Of a stretch of DNA of 64,000 nucleotides, positions 13,290 to 25,760 are shown one piece after another; within the stretch, counting starts at the first letter, position 1, and every line of letters starts with the position of its first letter. Source of the stretch: Eumeta japonica (lineage: Eukaryota; Arthropoda; Insecta; Lepidoptera; Psychidae); NCBI GenBank assembly GCA_005406025.1, contig BGZK01001403.1, positions 1 through 64,000 of the forward strand, written 5' to 3'. A program made the position numbers and the translations under genes. The notes beneath the pieces are model-generated. The model was not told the origin of the DNA. It saw only the letters and a list, made by a program, of their open reading frames with translations, and searched no databases.

Positions 13290-13645
13290 AAAACCTCACG
13301 CTCACGATGTGGTTGATCGCCGTAGGTAAGCGGCTCGTACACAGAGAATATTTTCTCAGAAGTAACTCATTTATTACGGGCTTATTACGAGCGCGCGCGG
13401 CCGAGGGGCGGCGCCCGACCGAGGACAAGTCGCGTCGGTAGCGCGCCGCGAGATTTAAATTACGCCCTCGTGATTGTGAGCAGTTTGCATATCGTTGTAA
13501 TTGGAAGAGATGGATCTGCCGCCGCGCGCGATCTGAATACAAACAGCCGCCGCCCGCCCGCCGCCCGCCGCCCCAGCGCCCCGCCGGCATTGCATGGCCT
13601 CCTCGAATTAGCGCCTAGTTCCACGTACGCGTATCACCGTCGCAA
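13290..13645. promoter_or_regulatory. GC-rich island, possible regulatory module
   Basis: Strongly GC- and CpG-rich core (13385-13590) with 'gcgcgcgcggccgagg' and repeated 'ccgccgcccg' in DNA that is otherwise AT-rich. Both strands carry open frames only because stops are rare in such composition. There is no splice-site pair or conserved peptide. It could be a promoter or enhancer; the sequence alone cannot tell which. Confidence 0.4.
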
Positions 13646-14936
13646 TTATATGCGCGAGGTGGGCGTTACGCAGACAAATCCGTTTAATCAGCGTCTATAA
13701 TTCTATGCGGAACGCTAAAATACCATACGAGGACATTGGAAACAAAATTTCTATTGTTTCCATAAGAAACGCAACAAGTATTAGATAAAATTCTTCATTA
13801 TTTTATTCTAATCTATCATATTTTCTCGTCTCATTGTGCCCCGATAGTATTTTACATCATTCAATAAATGAAACATTTACAACCAACATTTTCGTATAAT
13901 AAAATATTGAATAGATAAAAGAAATAATGAAACTTGGACCAGTGCTAAATTTAAAGAATTGATATTTTTTTATTGCAAATAAATTTCCTAATTTATTTTT
14001 GTTTCTGCATTTAAAGATGGCGATCACTTTACCTACTCGCTTTCTTGTCTGCCTGCACGCATGTTTGGTTAATCTCTTTAATACCGTATATGATCCTTGT
14101 ATCTCATTTTAGACTTTTATTAAGATATGTTTCTCTTTATTATTATGCATGTTAGTGGATTTATCAAAATGCTATTGTGTATATTTTTGAATGAGCATTC
14201 TTATTGCACTATAAAATAAAGTTTGATAATTATACACGTGTGTGTGCACACACATGCACATTGAGCTTAGAGGAGTAAATCCTTTATATGAAAAGTCCAG
14301 TTTCTATAAATTGTTCCCTTTTAACAGTCAATTTTGAAAAAGCATTGTTTCAAAGCAACAATGAATACTAAATGACTTCAAATGTCCTTCACTTATATTC
14401 TAATGACATTCTTAGAAGATAGCAGAATTGTCTAGGCAATGTTTTGATGAAATAAAAATTTCCATTTTATAAGTTTTAGTTCTGACGTGAAGACAATCCC
14501 ATATTTTTATATTTATCATGAAAAAAACTTTCAATTCTTTTAGGTGTTGAAATTTTTACTTGTACTCTTAAGTTTATTTTAGAGTTACTGTCCAAAATAC
14601 GTATGCAAGTCAATATCACAGGTAAAATTTTACATAAATCATTTTGTACTCAGGATTTTTTTGACGTTACATTTATTTTGATTTCTTCATTGCTTCAAAA
14701 TTTTAAATTGGAATAATTTTATTTTGCCAAAATATAAATCTAATTTTCTTTAAAAAATTCTGAATAATTTTTATGTTTCATCCAAATTTATAAGCGAATT
14801 TAGATTACATTTAAAGAAAAATGTTATGTTCAAAACGTACATCAAGAGTAGCAGAGAGCAGAGCAGCAATTCTAATGTTATCATATTAATTTAATGTCTT
14901 TCCTGGACGTAGTCACATATGTGACTTATGTAATGT

Positions 14937-14968
14937 ATTATGTAAGTAATATATATTACTTACATAAT
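14937..14968. repeat. Perfect 32-bp palindrome
   Basis: 'attatgtaagtaatat' is followed directly by its exact reverse complement, with no loop. Confidence 0.95.
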
Positions 14969-15602
14969 TCTTAGAACTTCCGTTCCAAAGTAATTTGTCT
15001 GTTTCTGTGTTTTAAAAATATTTGGCAATAAAATAATATGCAATGAAGTTGTAATATAAAACAAAATAATCTATTGCAAAGAATTTATTGTTAAAATACG
15101 TGTATTAAATATTAGGTCAGTTGAATGAGTTTTTTTGTTGCTGCGTTCTGTTATGGCTTGCTGTGTTATTCATTAAAATATTAATTTCACCATATCAAAT
15201 TCTATATTACATTTATATTAAAGTCTGTCTAGTGAAACATGATCCTGAAAATTAGTAGTAAATTTGAAAATTCTAGCGCTGGTGTTATGCTGTACATAAT
15301 ATACACAATACATATGGAATTGTACTTTATCAATAGAACGTTGTGATACTAATAAACTTATTTATCCACTCATTTCACAATTTCAAATATTTAAATAAGT
15401 TAAGGGTTTATGACATTAATCCACAAAAAATGATAGATAAAAATTTTGAGGCATAAGAACGTTCAAAGTTCTATGCTTTAAACATAATACGCGTCATTAT
15501 TAGTAGGGAGGATTTATCAGGAGGAAGATTCAATTAGATATTTCCTTAAATGTATGTTTCTTGTAAAATATGGTGTAAGAATTTTTAATCGTCTCGACTT
15601 AC

Positions 15603-15634
15603 AATTGCACACGTGCCCCGTCACGTGTGCAATT
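15603..15634. repeat. 13-bp hairpin with two CACGTG boxes
   Basis: Arms 'aattgcacacgtg' (15603-15615) and its exact reverse complement (15622-15634) flank the loop 'ccccgt'. Each arm carries one palindromic CACGTG E-box (15610-15615 and 15622-15627), six bases apart. It is unusually GC-rich for its surroundings. Confidence 0.9.
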
Positions 15635-15949
15635 TCGATTTCACTACGGAGTCAGGGTTCTGATTTGGACGAAGACGTAGTAAATGCTACTATTAAAATA
15701 AAATTTGGGCAATATTACTAGGGAATGGTGCAGCTTTCTGTGAGTGAAACAATTTTTAAAATCAGTAATATGTAACATAATTATGCAGATGAAGTCAAAG
15801 CGAAATGTTAACCGTCTATTTTACTCGGAGAGTTTCTTATTAATGAAGTAATTCTTAGAATCGGTTTAGTAGTCAGGTTTAATAGTAAAATACACAGAAA
15901 ACTACAGACGTGAATGCCAGTTTTTTTAGAAACTTTTCTGTTTGTACGT

Positions 15950-16020
15950 TCAATAAATAACCAGTTTTATAAATAGTAACTGTAAAAATAGCCAGTTTCA
16001 TAAACAGTAACCAATTCAGT
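15950..16020 (+). repeat. Short imperfect tandem units
   Basis: Units close to 'ccagtttyataaayagtaac' recur twice to three times with a spacing of about 30 bp, the last ending near 16018. No function suggested. Confidence 0.6.
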
Positions 16021-17157
16021 ATATAGGCAAATAATACAAACAGACGAAATGACATTCTTAGAAGATAACCTTAGAAGATAATCCATTCAGCCTTTTCGGA
16101 TATTAATCTGGACAAACTGACAACCGACATTTTATCGACATGGTATTATACTCTATTAAATGGCAACTGCGTATTTTTATTATTTTCCAAATTTTACTAA
16201 GATCGTTTAAGCTTCGTTAATTATAAAAAGATATATAGAAAGGCAAGTTATAAAATTAAAAAATTAAAGAAGATTAGGTGCCTCAAAAAATAAATATATT
16301 TTATTACCTCATTTTCGAAAAATATCATATTTACAGTTTCATATGTTAGCACAGAGATATAAATAAAAAACTATCCTATTTCTTATTTCAAGAGGTTAAT
16401 TCACTTCAAAATCGATGGACCCTTTATTTGAATCATATACTATCTATCATATGCCCAATTGCGTACTTAGTGTATCCCTAACTTTACCAAAATCGATCAA
16501 ATCGTTTACCTTAAACTTATAAAGGGACATTCGAACAAACAGATGGAAATTTTAAAAATGATAAAAAAATATTGAATGTGCAAACAGACCCAAGTCATTT
16601 ATATAATAGTATGAATAAGTAAGAAAAATAAAAATGTTGACATCAATAGCTTCAGCGGTTTCAATTTTCCATAGAACATTTTATTCCTTATTTTACCCCC
16701 TTTAGAATAAATTTTTAAAAAACGATGTACACGTTTTTTTTCTTTATTTCTCTAAGTGACTAAAGTGTTAAGTTTCAGCAGCATCTGAAGCTTCAACAGT
16801 TTCGATTTTCCATGCAACAGTATTTTTTACGCTTTTATCTCCATTAAGATCAAATTTCCAAAAATATTTTATTAATACTCGTCTTTATTATAAAAGAAGC
16901 CGTGTGCAAAATATCACATTCCTAGTTTTAGTAATTTCGACTGTATACAAGTATAATGTATATAGTGTATATATATAAACAGAAATTCGCATTTTAAAAT
17001 CATGTCATGTTTTTTTACCTAAAAATATTTTATTTAGGAATCAAATCATCTATACACATTCATCCAGAAACAATAAAACATTGAAATAAATTTTTCTCAA
17101 AATAAGAGAGGCGGAGGAAACAAGATCATATAAGTACTATTTAGCGTATTTTTTAGA

Positions 17158-17320
17158 GTTCTGGGACCAAAATGGCAAAAACAGAACCCTTATAGTTTCG
17201 TCATATCTGTCCGTCCGTAGATCACAGGCATTTTATTCAAAAACTACAAGATGTATAACGACGAATTTTGAAGTATACTTGTTTTGTATAAGCAGCTACT
17301 TAGTTTGGTAATGAAATGAC
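17158..17320 (+). repeat. Dispersed lepidopteran-type repeat
   Basis: Contains 'aatggcaaaaacagaaccct', 'tatagtttcgtcatatctgt' and 'ccgtccgtag', then 'aaaactacaagatgtataac'. From memory, this series of blocks is scattered widely through lepidopteran genomes. No coding capacity is visible. Confidence 0.55.
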
Positions 17321-19329
17321 AAAAATAAATATTTCTAGGTAGAGCATTCCATACATGTAAGAGAAAGCTGAAAAAAAATTTTTCAGCAAACATCAACGTG
17401 TGGAATATATTTCGACAATTCTTTTAAGAGCACTTTAAGGTTTTTAAGCAATTTTTTTTTATTAAATTAATATTATCGGAAATAAACGCTCCGATAATAG
17501 CCTAAATTGTCCCCCTCCCCCTTTATTTTTAAACTGTACATCCTAAAAATATGAAAAAAATTACAAAAGTAAACTTGATAAACACTTTCAACAAAAAATA
17601 TTTTGAACATGATATTTCTATAAAATGAGCTCTTATCCCATATCTGTTTCAAAATAAGCGGTTTAATTGCTCTTTATTATGTAAAAATATTATTTCAATA
17701 CAAGTAGTTTTTCTCAAAGCAAAATACCGTATAGCATTATGCTACGGAAACAACTAAACTAAACCAATTTCACCGTCGCCAGGTGTAAGTAATTGTTTTA
17801 ATTATAAAAATTGGAAACCTCAATTTACTAACCATCCTCAAGATGTTTCATTCAAATTCAATTCAAAATGTCTTTATACAGTAGGTTATTGTATAACACT
17901 TAATACACGTCATGATATTTTATGAATTACTATTTGTTCGGAAGGTGGTTTTCCCTAGAGAACAACGAACAAGAAACTTGAAAATTTCCAATTTTAAATG
18001 ATACAACAATAATTTGTACTAAAGTTGACATACTGCAGATATGCGTGTGAGTAGAGTTCCAAGTAGGCCCGATCGAATGTCTTACTTAGTAGCTTGTGGA
18101 CGCTTGCGATCGCGGCCTAATAAATATTTCCTAGCCTCGTTAAATATTTCCTTACCCTCGATGCGCATCGAAGTCCATCGTACAGGGCTCAATCCGTCTG
18201 TTCCTGGTTGATTACCTTTGATTGGTATTAAATTTAACAAATACTGCCGGCAGCAATTTCCTGTTTGATTGGTACCTACTTGCTCCCCCACTCAAAGCTT
18301 TTGTTAACATATATAGCGTCATTGACTAGAGCGTGATTGATATTGATGTTAGAGCGTAATATCACTAGTGATCCTAGCTGACAAAGTGCTGAGAATATCC
18401 TGATCTTGTTTCAAACGTCAGTATGAACTCTTTGCGTGGACACAATAAATTTTAGGTTCTATGATGTCAACATTATTTATTTGATCCAGTTTTAAAGATT
18501 TACCCAACTTCTTGCTCTTGTTGAATTGTGAGCATCAATTTGTGTGTATATATACACACATATACATAATTTGACATTTGTATCGAAATGGTAGCATAAA
18601 AGTGTTATGAAATGAAGGTCCGATAATATGTAGCACATAGAATTCTAGGCTATTACTAGCTTTTATTTATTACACATATTATTAGTGTAATAAAACATAT
18701 TCCATAATTTCTTCTATTTTTTTAGTTTGAAGATCCCAATTTTAAATATTATCACTCCAACAATGAAAATTAATGTAATAACACCTACTATGTTTAAATC
18801 TATCAAGGCTACAAAGTTTCCAAAAATACAAACACACACGTATACACTCGAAAAACATTACCTTCTTTCTGGTGCTAAAAAAGAATACGAGTACGCCTGT
18901 TAAGCGGCCGTAAAAGGGTCGAGGGCCGAGATGTAAAATCGAAACACATCAACTAACGAGTTGAAGAGAAAAGGAGTGGGAAACATACTCAGGGGCGTTA
19001 TGTGGGACATCACTAATCTGATGATGGACTCAAATCGTTAAACGTTCAGCGGCAATCCAGACCAGCACAATGTGCATATTATGATCGCACATAACCATGG
19101 AGCAAAATGAAAACGCAGCGGTCACGTTATAAAATTGAACGTAAAAAGTAAATGCTTGAACGTATTGAAAGGAGAGCACACATTTTATTGCCCGAACATC
19201 GACCGGTCCTTGACTTTATTATTTTTCATCCCGGCTATAACCAATAAAACAGTCACACGTGAATTATGCAATACCGTTTCAATATCGTTCCCCAAAAGAA
19301 ATATACGCGATCATGTTTGTTAACCTAAA
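17321..19329. other. Intergenic, one unexplained open frame
   Basis: Mostly AT-rich. The minus-strand frame 18082-18291 (69 aa) has a protein-like make-up with a Cys-Cys pair and a basic C-terminal third (LLGRDRKRPQ). It has no recognisable domain or splice context. Confidence 0.3.
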
Positions 19330-19570
19330 ATTTATGCCGGCGAAACATGCCGCTGAGTGTGCTGTAATTCACGTGCCGGCTCTGGGCCGTAGTGTGGCGC
19401 GAGTGTGGATAATTTAGAGGATCGTTAGGCTGCTTTGAGCCGGCGTTATTTATGAAGTTAACGGCAAATAAAGCGGTTCATTAAGGTGCGTCGCCAGGCG
19501 ACAGAACCGGCGCCCCCCGCCGCCCCCCTCATGGCCCGGCCCGACCCGTGCGGGCGTCGAATTGGACAAG
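19330..19570. promoter_or_regulatory. GC-rich island, possible regulatory module
   Basis: GC-rich block with 'gccggcgttatttatgaag', 'ggcaaataaagcggttc' and a C-rich tract 'cgccccccgccgcccccc'. AT-rich homeodomain-like words embedded in GC-rich DNA are typical of insect developmental enhancers, but that reading is inference. Confidence 0.35.
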
Positions 19571-22500
19571 TATGAATATTGAAGTTACTAAATTAATATA
19601 CTTCAGTTTGCTGAGTCCCTTCGTTCAAAGTACGAAAATTAGTCATAAGCATCGCGCTTATTGGTTTTTGATCAGCGATAAATAAATTACATTATGAACA
19701 TTGGCTGTCTTAGAGTTATCACCCACGTAAACTAAAAAAGACTATCGTAATATCGTCAATTAATTGACTAAATTAATATCCATGTGCAGTTCAAACTGCA
19801 GCATTTAGAACCTTTTTTTAAAATGTGAAGTGTTTTTATGATGTAAATATGCACTAAATGGCGTTTTCCAACATTGTCACCGGAACGCAAAAAAGAGATT
19901 AAGATAGCACAATTTTTTCCCGTGACATGATGCGGATAACGCATGATAGTTTTAGATATATATTAACGTTAAAAGCAATCGAAATATCATAACTTGATTA
20001 TCGTTTTTCAGTTTTATGAATTTCGTAATTGTTTCAATATTTGAAAGACGCTTAGATACGACGGACAAATATTAAATAAAAACCTTTTGCCTAATGAAGT
20101 AATGCCGATGAAAATAGGTCGAGGATAAAAGACGCTTTTGTCCATTGTATAATTAATAATTCATTAATTCTGGTTAAATATTTTTAATGACTATATTTTC
20201 GAGTAGACTTTCATCGGCAGCCATTTTCTGATGTGTGACATCTTTGCTCTCGCTTTTCTGCCATCTGTGTGAGTGATTTAGTGAAAAGCGACGGACGTGA
20301 GTAACAGGAAACCGAGGAAGCGCGCGCTATTTGATTTGACCAATGAACGCGCGCTGTACTAGAGTTGGCCGTCAGATGATACTAACAATTTTTCGAGAGG
20401 TTAATACTGTCAGCCAATGTTGCAAACGTTACGGTTTAAAACGTATTTATACGTCTTTTTGGCTTTTCACGATGTAAGATCGAGAATTCGAAATTGTACG
20501 CAAAATACGACCTTTTTAAATCTCATAATCCCCATAATAAAATAAAATCAAATTAAGTCCATTTTGTCGATATAAAAAAATAATAACCATTCGATTAATT
20601 CAGAAATTTTAGAAGAGTTGTATTCATCAAAGTTCAGAAAACCACTCCTTGTTTTATCTAATCATTAAAATAATAATAATTTGAATATAGGTATCTTCCT
20701 GCCAAATATCAATTGTTCACTACAAAAAATAATAGATTTTATGTATGTCATACATACTTTTACCATATACCGAAGATGGTTCCGCCTTAATTTTAAATTC
20801 AACAAATTTAATCTAAAGAGTTTTCAGAGTTTAATCGTCGTCACAGTAAGAACAAGAAAAACAAATTTACTAGGTAATAAAAGTAGAGACTATAACATTC
20901 CTTGATAGTAGGGAATAATATAATAAATAGGTTTGGAGAAGATTTTAATGCATGCGTATACAGACACTTATTGGAACCAAATTCCTTATCACTTGTTTGG
21001 CGGATGGTAAGTACATGGGTAAAAATGTCCGACCAACACTTTTGAGATACAGAGACGAAAGAAAGAGAAAATAAACGTGTATTTGGCACAAAAAACACAT
21101 TACTGGTTAGATGTTAACGTCTTATGTGATTTTATTGTATCCTGTCACGTAGAAATTTTTTATTTATTTATTGGTATTAATAGTATTATTGATTGTAGAC
21201 ATAAAAAAAATATTATTCGAACTTTGTGACAAAAATAGTAATTTAAAACGTTCACTGCTTATTAAAAATTGCTTCGTGATTGTTAACGAAAAACCTTTAG
21301 TTACCATGAAGGGATGGAAGCTAGTCACGCTGTTACTGTTACCTGCCACTCGAATTATACTGTAAATAACAACCATACGAGTGCGCAAAATAACGTTATG
21401 TCCTCGGACATCACATCTGTACGTCATATTACGGATGCAACCCAGACTCTTGCACTATCGTCGGCGATAAATCTTGCTGTTGTGTTGCGATCGTGTGACT
21501 CTAAGCCCTGGTGTTCGAAGTGGCCCGTGTGCTGTGGTAACAAAATAATAAGGAGGACAGTTTCGGTAACCTACGTCAAAACGCGACGATATTAGTAATG
21601 TGTTGTTTTTTACATTTATGTTATACCAGAGATACAATAATCTACATTGCCTTTCAATTGTGAAAATTCTAGAGTCTCTACAATTTCGTTTGATAAGTCT
21701 CCATGCATAGAAATATGTATTTCCGATCGTCAGAAATGTTTTTTCGTATAAGTAATGAATTAGCATCTATTAACAAATACGCTACGTCTTTAGTGAGTCT
21801 TTAACGCGCTAGACTACAAAGGCGGTAAGTATAAATACTGCATGGAATTTAGAACGTTTTTCAGTCACGTCCATCTGAATTGTAAAGAACGGAACATAGA
21901 CGGATGTAGGAATCGAAAACTGTTCTTCCGGATCGAGAATTGTGGTTAGAATCAGACACAAAATGGACATCAAAACTTATAATATTTGATTCGGTTTTAA
22001 GCTATTGCATAGCTTTTATCGCGGGCTTTGGGCGCGGCGACCAAATCAAGAAATTCCATAACGAAATTAAAACCTAACACCCCCCACTCCGCTTACCATG
22101 TAGCTCGGCCGAGCGTTCGCTTAATGTGTATGTATATGATACGACTGTACGAAGCTCGCACGGATCGAGACGTACTGCTCCAAAATCGGACGAATACGTA
22201 AGCAGCTGTTTGTGAGAAAGTATATAGGTGTATATGTATCTGTAATATCTTTATAATGCCACACTCACCGCAAGTGCCCCGTAAATATACATGTAGGTAT
22301 ATATGTATACATAGGTGTATCTATGTACAACAGTGAATAGCAGTTGCTGGTGAATAGCTATACGCGTAAAATTTGTGTATAAAGTGTTATAAATATTAAT
22401 AAACAAAGTACATTTATTAATGAAGAAAGTGATGGAAAACTTGAATTAATATCAAAGAAAAAAAATACTGCATAAATAAATAAATAATTATAATTGCATA

Positions 22501-23039
22501 AGTTGATAAAAAATGCTATGCAATAGCTTTGTCGCGGTAGTTTCCGAGTGCCACACGTTTAATTTTTTATCTCAATAAGGCTCATAAACAAATTTGTCAA
22601 ACTACAGCATATCCTCTGGAGACAAAAATACGGTCGTGTATACAACTTATTAGTTCCATTGGACTCACAGTCTGTCAATTTCTAGATTCAAAATTGGCAT
22701 TGTATCTAATTAAAGAGAAAAAGGTATTGGTTCCTAATGACAGAAAATACATAAAACGGTGGTCACTCCATTATATGTACATGTTAATGAATATATGTCT
22801 AAAATTATTATTTATTTAACCATTACTTTTTTTGCCATCGGTACTGTCGGCAGACTGACCATAACTCCTTGAAAGGTTTCCCATAATTTATACTAACTGA
22901 ATGTCGAGTCAAAAGGATTTCTGTGAATTTCCTAGAAAAATTCGTATCGAGCGAAAGTCTTCGGGTCAAAACGAATTATTATAAAATTTATAACAAAATT
23001 ATTTCTATTAACGCACAGTAGGATCGGATGGACGCTGTC
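19571..23039. other. Intergenic, no secure gene
   Basis: Contains overlapping chance frames near 21164-21766 on both strands; none shows a known motif. At 20318-20353 'gcgcgcgctatttg' and 'atgaacgcgcgc' form a loose inverted pair around 'tgaccaat'. Nothing else stands out. Confidence 0.4.
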
Positions 23040-23460
23040 CAGTAGTCTTCCCAAATTCCCGGTCAGCGACGCATCTATCGCTATGGAGTTATCGGTTCAA
23101 ATGAATAACGAGCGCTTTTTAATGCCAGAAAACGAAAATATACATAAAGCTGTCGCCACGCCGAACCGGAGACCAGCCTTGGAAAACGGTAAACCCCATG
23201 TTGAATATATCGGCATACCTCCGAGCGGAATAACAACATCGTAATAACAAGGGCCGCGCTCCCACGCCGACTGCGAACAGCAGTCGTGAGTGCCGGTTCG
23301 CTTCCCAACTCCGACCGCTTCGGCGAAAGTCGGAGTTCATTAGATAGGAGAGTCGCGACGACTCGAGGCATCCTCCGGCGAAATCGCCGTACGCGAGGAT
23401 CGCCGCTCATTATACTCGGCCGTCCCGGGCAGAACATCCGATCCCCCATCGAAAACTAGA
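23040..23460. other. GC-rich island with ambiguous open frames
   Basis: Plus strand: an ATG at 23083 opens a 53-codon frame beginning MELSVQMNNERF, hydrophilic throughout. It is preceded by a possible acceptor ('cccaaattcccggtcag', ending 23066) and contains a possible donor GTAAAC inside it at about 23190. Minus strand: a 122-codon frame (23081-23449) overlaps it. Both cannot be real, and scarcity of stops in GC-rich DNA explains either. A 9-bp hairpin ('aactccgac'/'gtcggagtt') lies near 23307-23340. Confidence 0.25.
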
Positions 23461-25300
23461 CGTACGACTTGTACAAGCACCGCTTTTAGATAAAGAATGG
23501 GTTGCGTAATTTAGAAAAATTGTGGATGTTAAAACGAAATTTAAAAGTAATGAAGTTATCGATGGTGAAGGTTCAAATAGAAGGTTGTATTACTACAGCA
23601 CATCGAATTAACTGGATAAACATAAGAAATTCCATGACTTTATTATGTTGTGATAAAATTATTGTCGAGATATTATTTTTTTAATTTTGACATAACGTCG
23701 ACCTCCGGTCAGTCTACAATACTAATATATGCTATACTGTAATTTTCTTCCTAAAATGTATTTTTTTAAAAAGCTTTATATTTTTTGTGTTACGCAAATA
23801 AAGAGATTGATAATAGAATCTACGTTGAGGAAAATTTATTAGAATTACGCTTTGTTTCAAATTTTATCAAATAAACTAAACAGTAGTTGAGCAGCTATCC
23901 AATTTTTTCGTATTAATTAAATGCGCAATGTAACAGCACTCTTATAAGAATAAGAAACATTGGTACGTATATTCCAAGAAGTAAATACTTTTACCAACAC
24001 GAACCTTTCATCGGAAGCACCGCTCGACCTTAAATTGGTTTTATGGGAGGAACGTGAGACCACAGGCAGTACTTAGCTCGACCAGTAAATTTGGGCAGTT
24101 GGGGATTTTTCGAACTTTAAAACTACCGGACTGGCCACACACTGTGAGTTTTTCGACTTCGTACATATGCGAAAAATAGCGATGGTTATTTATATTGAAT
24201 AAATTTTTAGACTAGGTTTCATCGGATTCGTTACGTAAAAATTCCTCTCGAAAAATTGTTTAAACGAACTAAAATTTCTTGTAGCTTACAAATACAAGTC
24301 AAGTCAATTTTCATATATCTCTCTGCCTAAATATGTTTTTTTTTTGAACTATTTCAAATTATCTAATTCGAACGCGTGTAATATTTACAAAAATTATAAC
24401 TTTTTCATTTGATAATTATAAAGTTTCAAAAATCAAATTTATTTATAGATAGACGATTTTACCCTTGTTTCTAATTCTTATTCGAAATTGATTTATGCAC
24501 ATACGAATGTGCGTCAAAGATCAAAAGATCTCCACTTGTTATGATTGTAGCATACTTTTTCTTCCCTAACATTCGTGCGATCTCATCGGTTTGAAATTTA
24601 ATCTTTCTGTAATGAGCCACCGCTTGCTTTCTAAAAACTGCTTGCATTTCCATTGCACACAATGGCTCTACAAATTTATTTTGCTAAAGTACCTTGATTG
24701 GATCTTTTCAGATATTCAAACTACCTCGAGTTACTGCTTTCCGCTTTTGTTACTAAAATTTATATAAAGTCACAATTTATCACATTTTTTTTAATTTGGT
24801 ACATTATTATTAACAAATGTTTGAGACATTAAGCTACTACCAGAGAAATAGTTTAACGCCATCAGTTTCAGAAAAAATATGTCTCTATGAAACAGTATTT
24901 ATTTCAGTGTGTGTTTATGTACTTAGTATTTTCAAACTACACAACAGTTTTTGGTGTGGTTTTTACCATGGTTTAGAGAATTTTATTCAGAAAGTCTACA
25001 TGTTTAATACATTTATATTACATTAGAACTTCTGTACTAATGCAATATAAATATAGAAGTCGCGATAGTTTGTAAACAAGTTGTAAAAAGATGCTTTTAG
25101 GGCGCTAATGTGACCTGCGCTGAACAAAACATAATGTCGTATAAAAAGGTACGTCAAATTAATCTACTGCGGGATTCCGGGTCCTACAAATATGTAAAGA
25201 AAAGTCTATAATAGCGTATGTACATGTAAGGTAAAATAATATTAAAAATTCTCATACTTTAAAATTTGGACGAAAATAACGTGTTTTCCGTGAAAATATT

Positions 25301-25760
25301 TTGAACGATATGATATTAAGTCTCAATAGCAGGAACAGGATTGAAATCGAAAGTAGGACTGGAATTAAAATGGAGATTAGAACCGAGAATCAGACTAGGA
25401 TTGGAATCAATAAAGACATCGGTATTACAATTAATGGCAGAATCAAAATTGCCCTTAGATTCGTTAACAGAAATGGGATCGAAATCAAAATAGAAGTTGG
25501 GGTTGGAACGGAAAATGAAGACATCATCGGGCTTAAGCACGAGTGCAATCACAATTAAGAGCAAGATTGGGCAGGGTTTAAAATCGTGAGCAGAAGCAAA
25601 ATTGGAACCGGAAATGGGATCATAACTGAAATTGATCAGAAGTGGCGTCGGAAGCATCTAAAGTTGAATAGGCTTTTAGTCGAGAGTAAAGTGGAATATA
25701 ACCTGAAATTCAAACTAAAATAAAATTGTAACTGAGAGTAAAACCAGGATTTGAATTAAT
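25301..25760 (+). repeat. Degenerate tandem purine-rich repeat
   Basis: About 450 bp built of short variable units of the form 'ggaatcgaaat', 'ggattggaatc', 'aaaatcgaaat'. Six-base phasing of 'ggaatc/aaaatc' leaves both strands nearly free of stops, which explains the 85- and 113-codon frames there. Those frames are Ile/Asn/Arg- and Asp/Phe/Asn-rich low complexity, not genes. Confidence 0.7.

Noticed and set aside
13288..13700. Overlapping Ala/Arg/Pro-rich frames on both strands
   Set aside because: Stops are rare in CpG-rich DNA; no splice sites or conserved motif support either frame.
20280..20370. Inverted 'gcgcgcgc' words around 'tgaccaat' as a promoter
   Set aside because: The arrangement may belong to a dispersed repeat, and no gene follows.
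25316..25657. 113-codon minus-strand frame
   Set aside because: It is a translation of the degenerate tandem repeat, dominated by Asn, Asp, Phe and Ser in periodic order.
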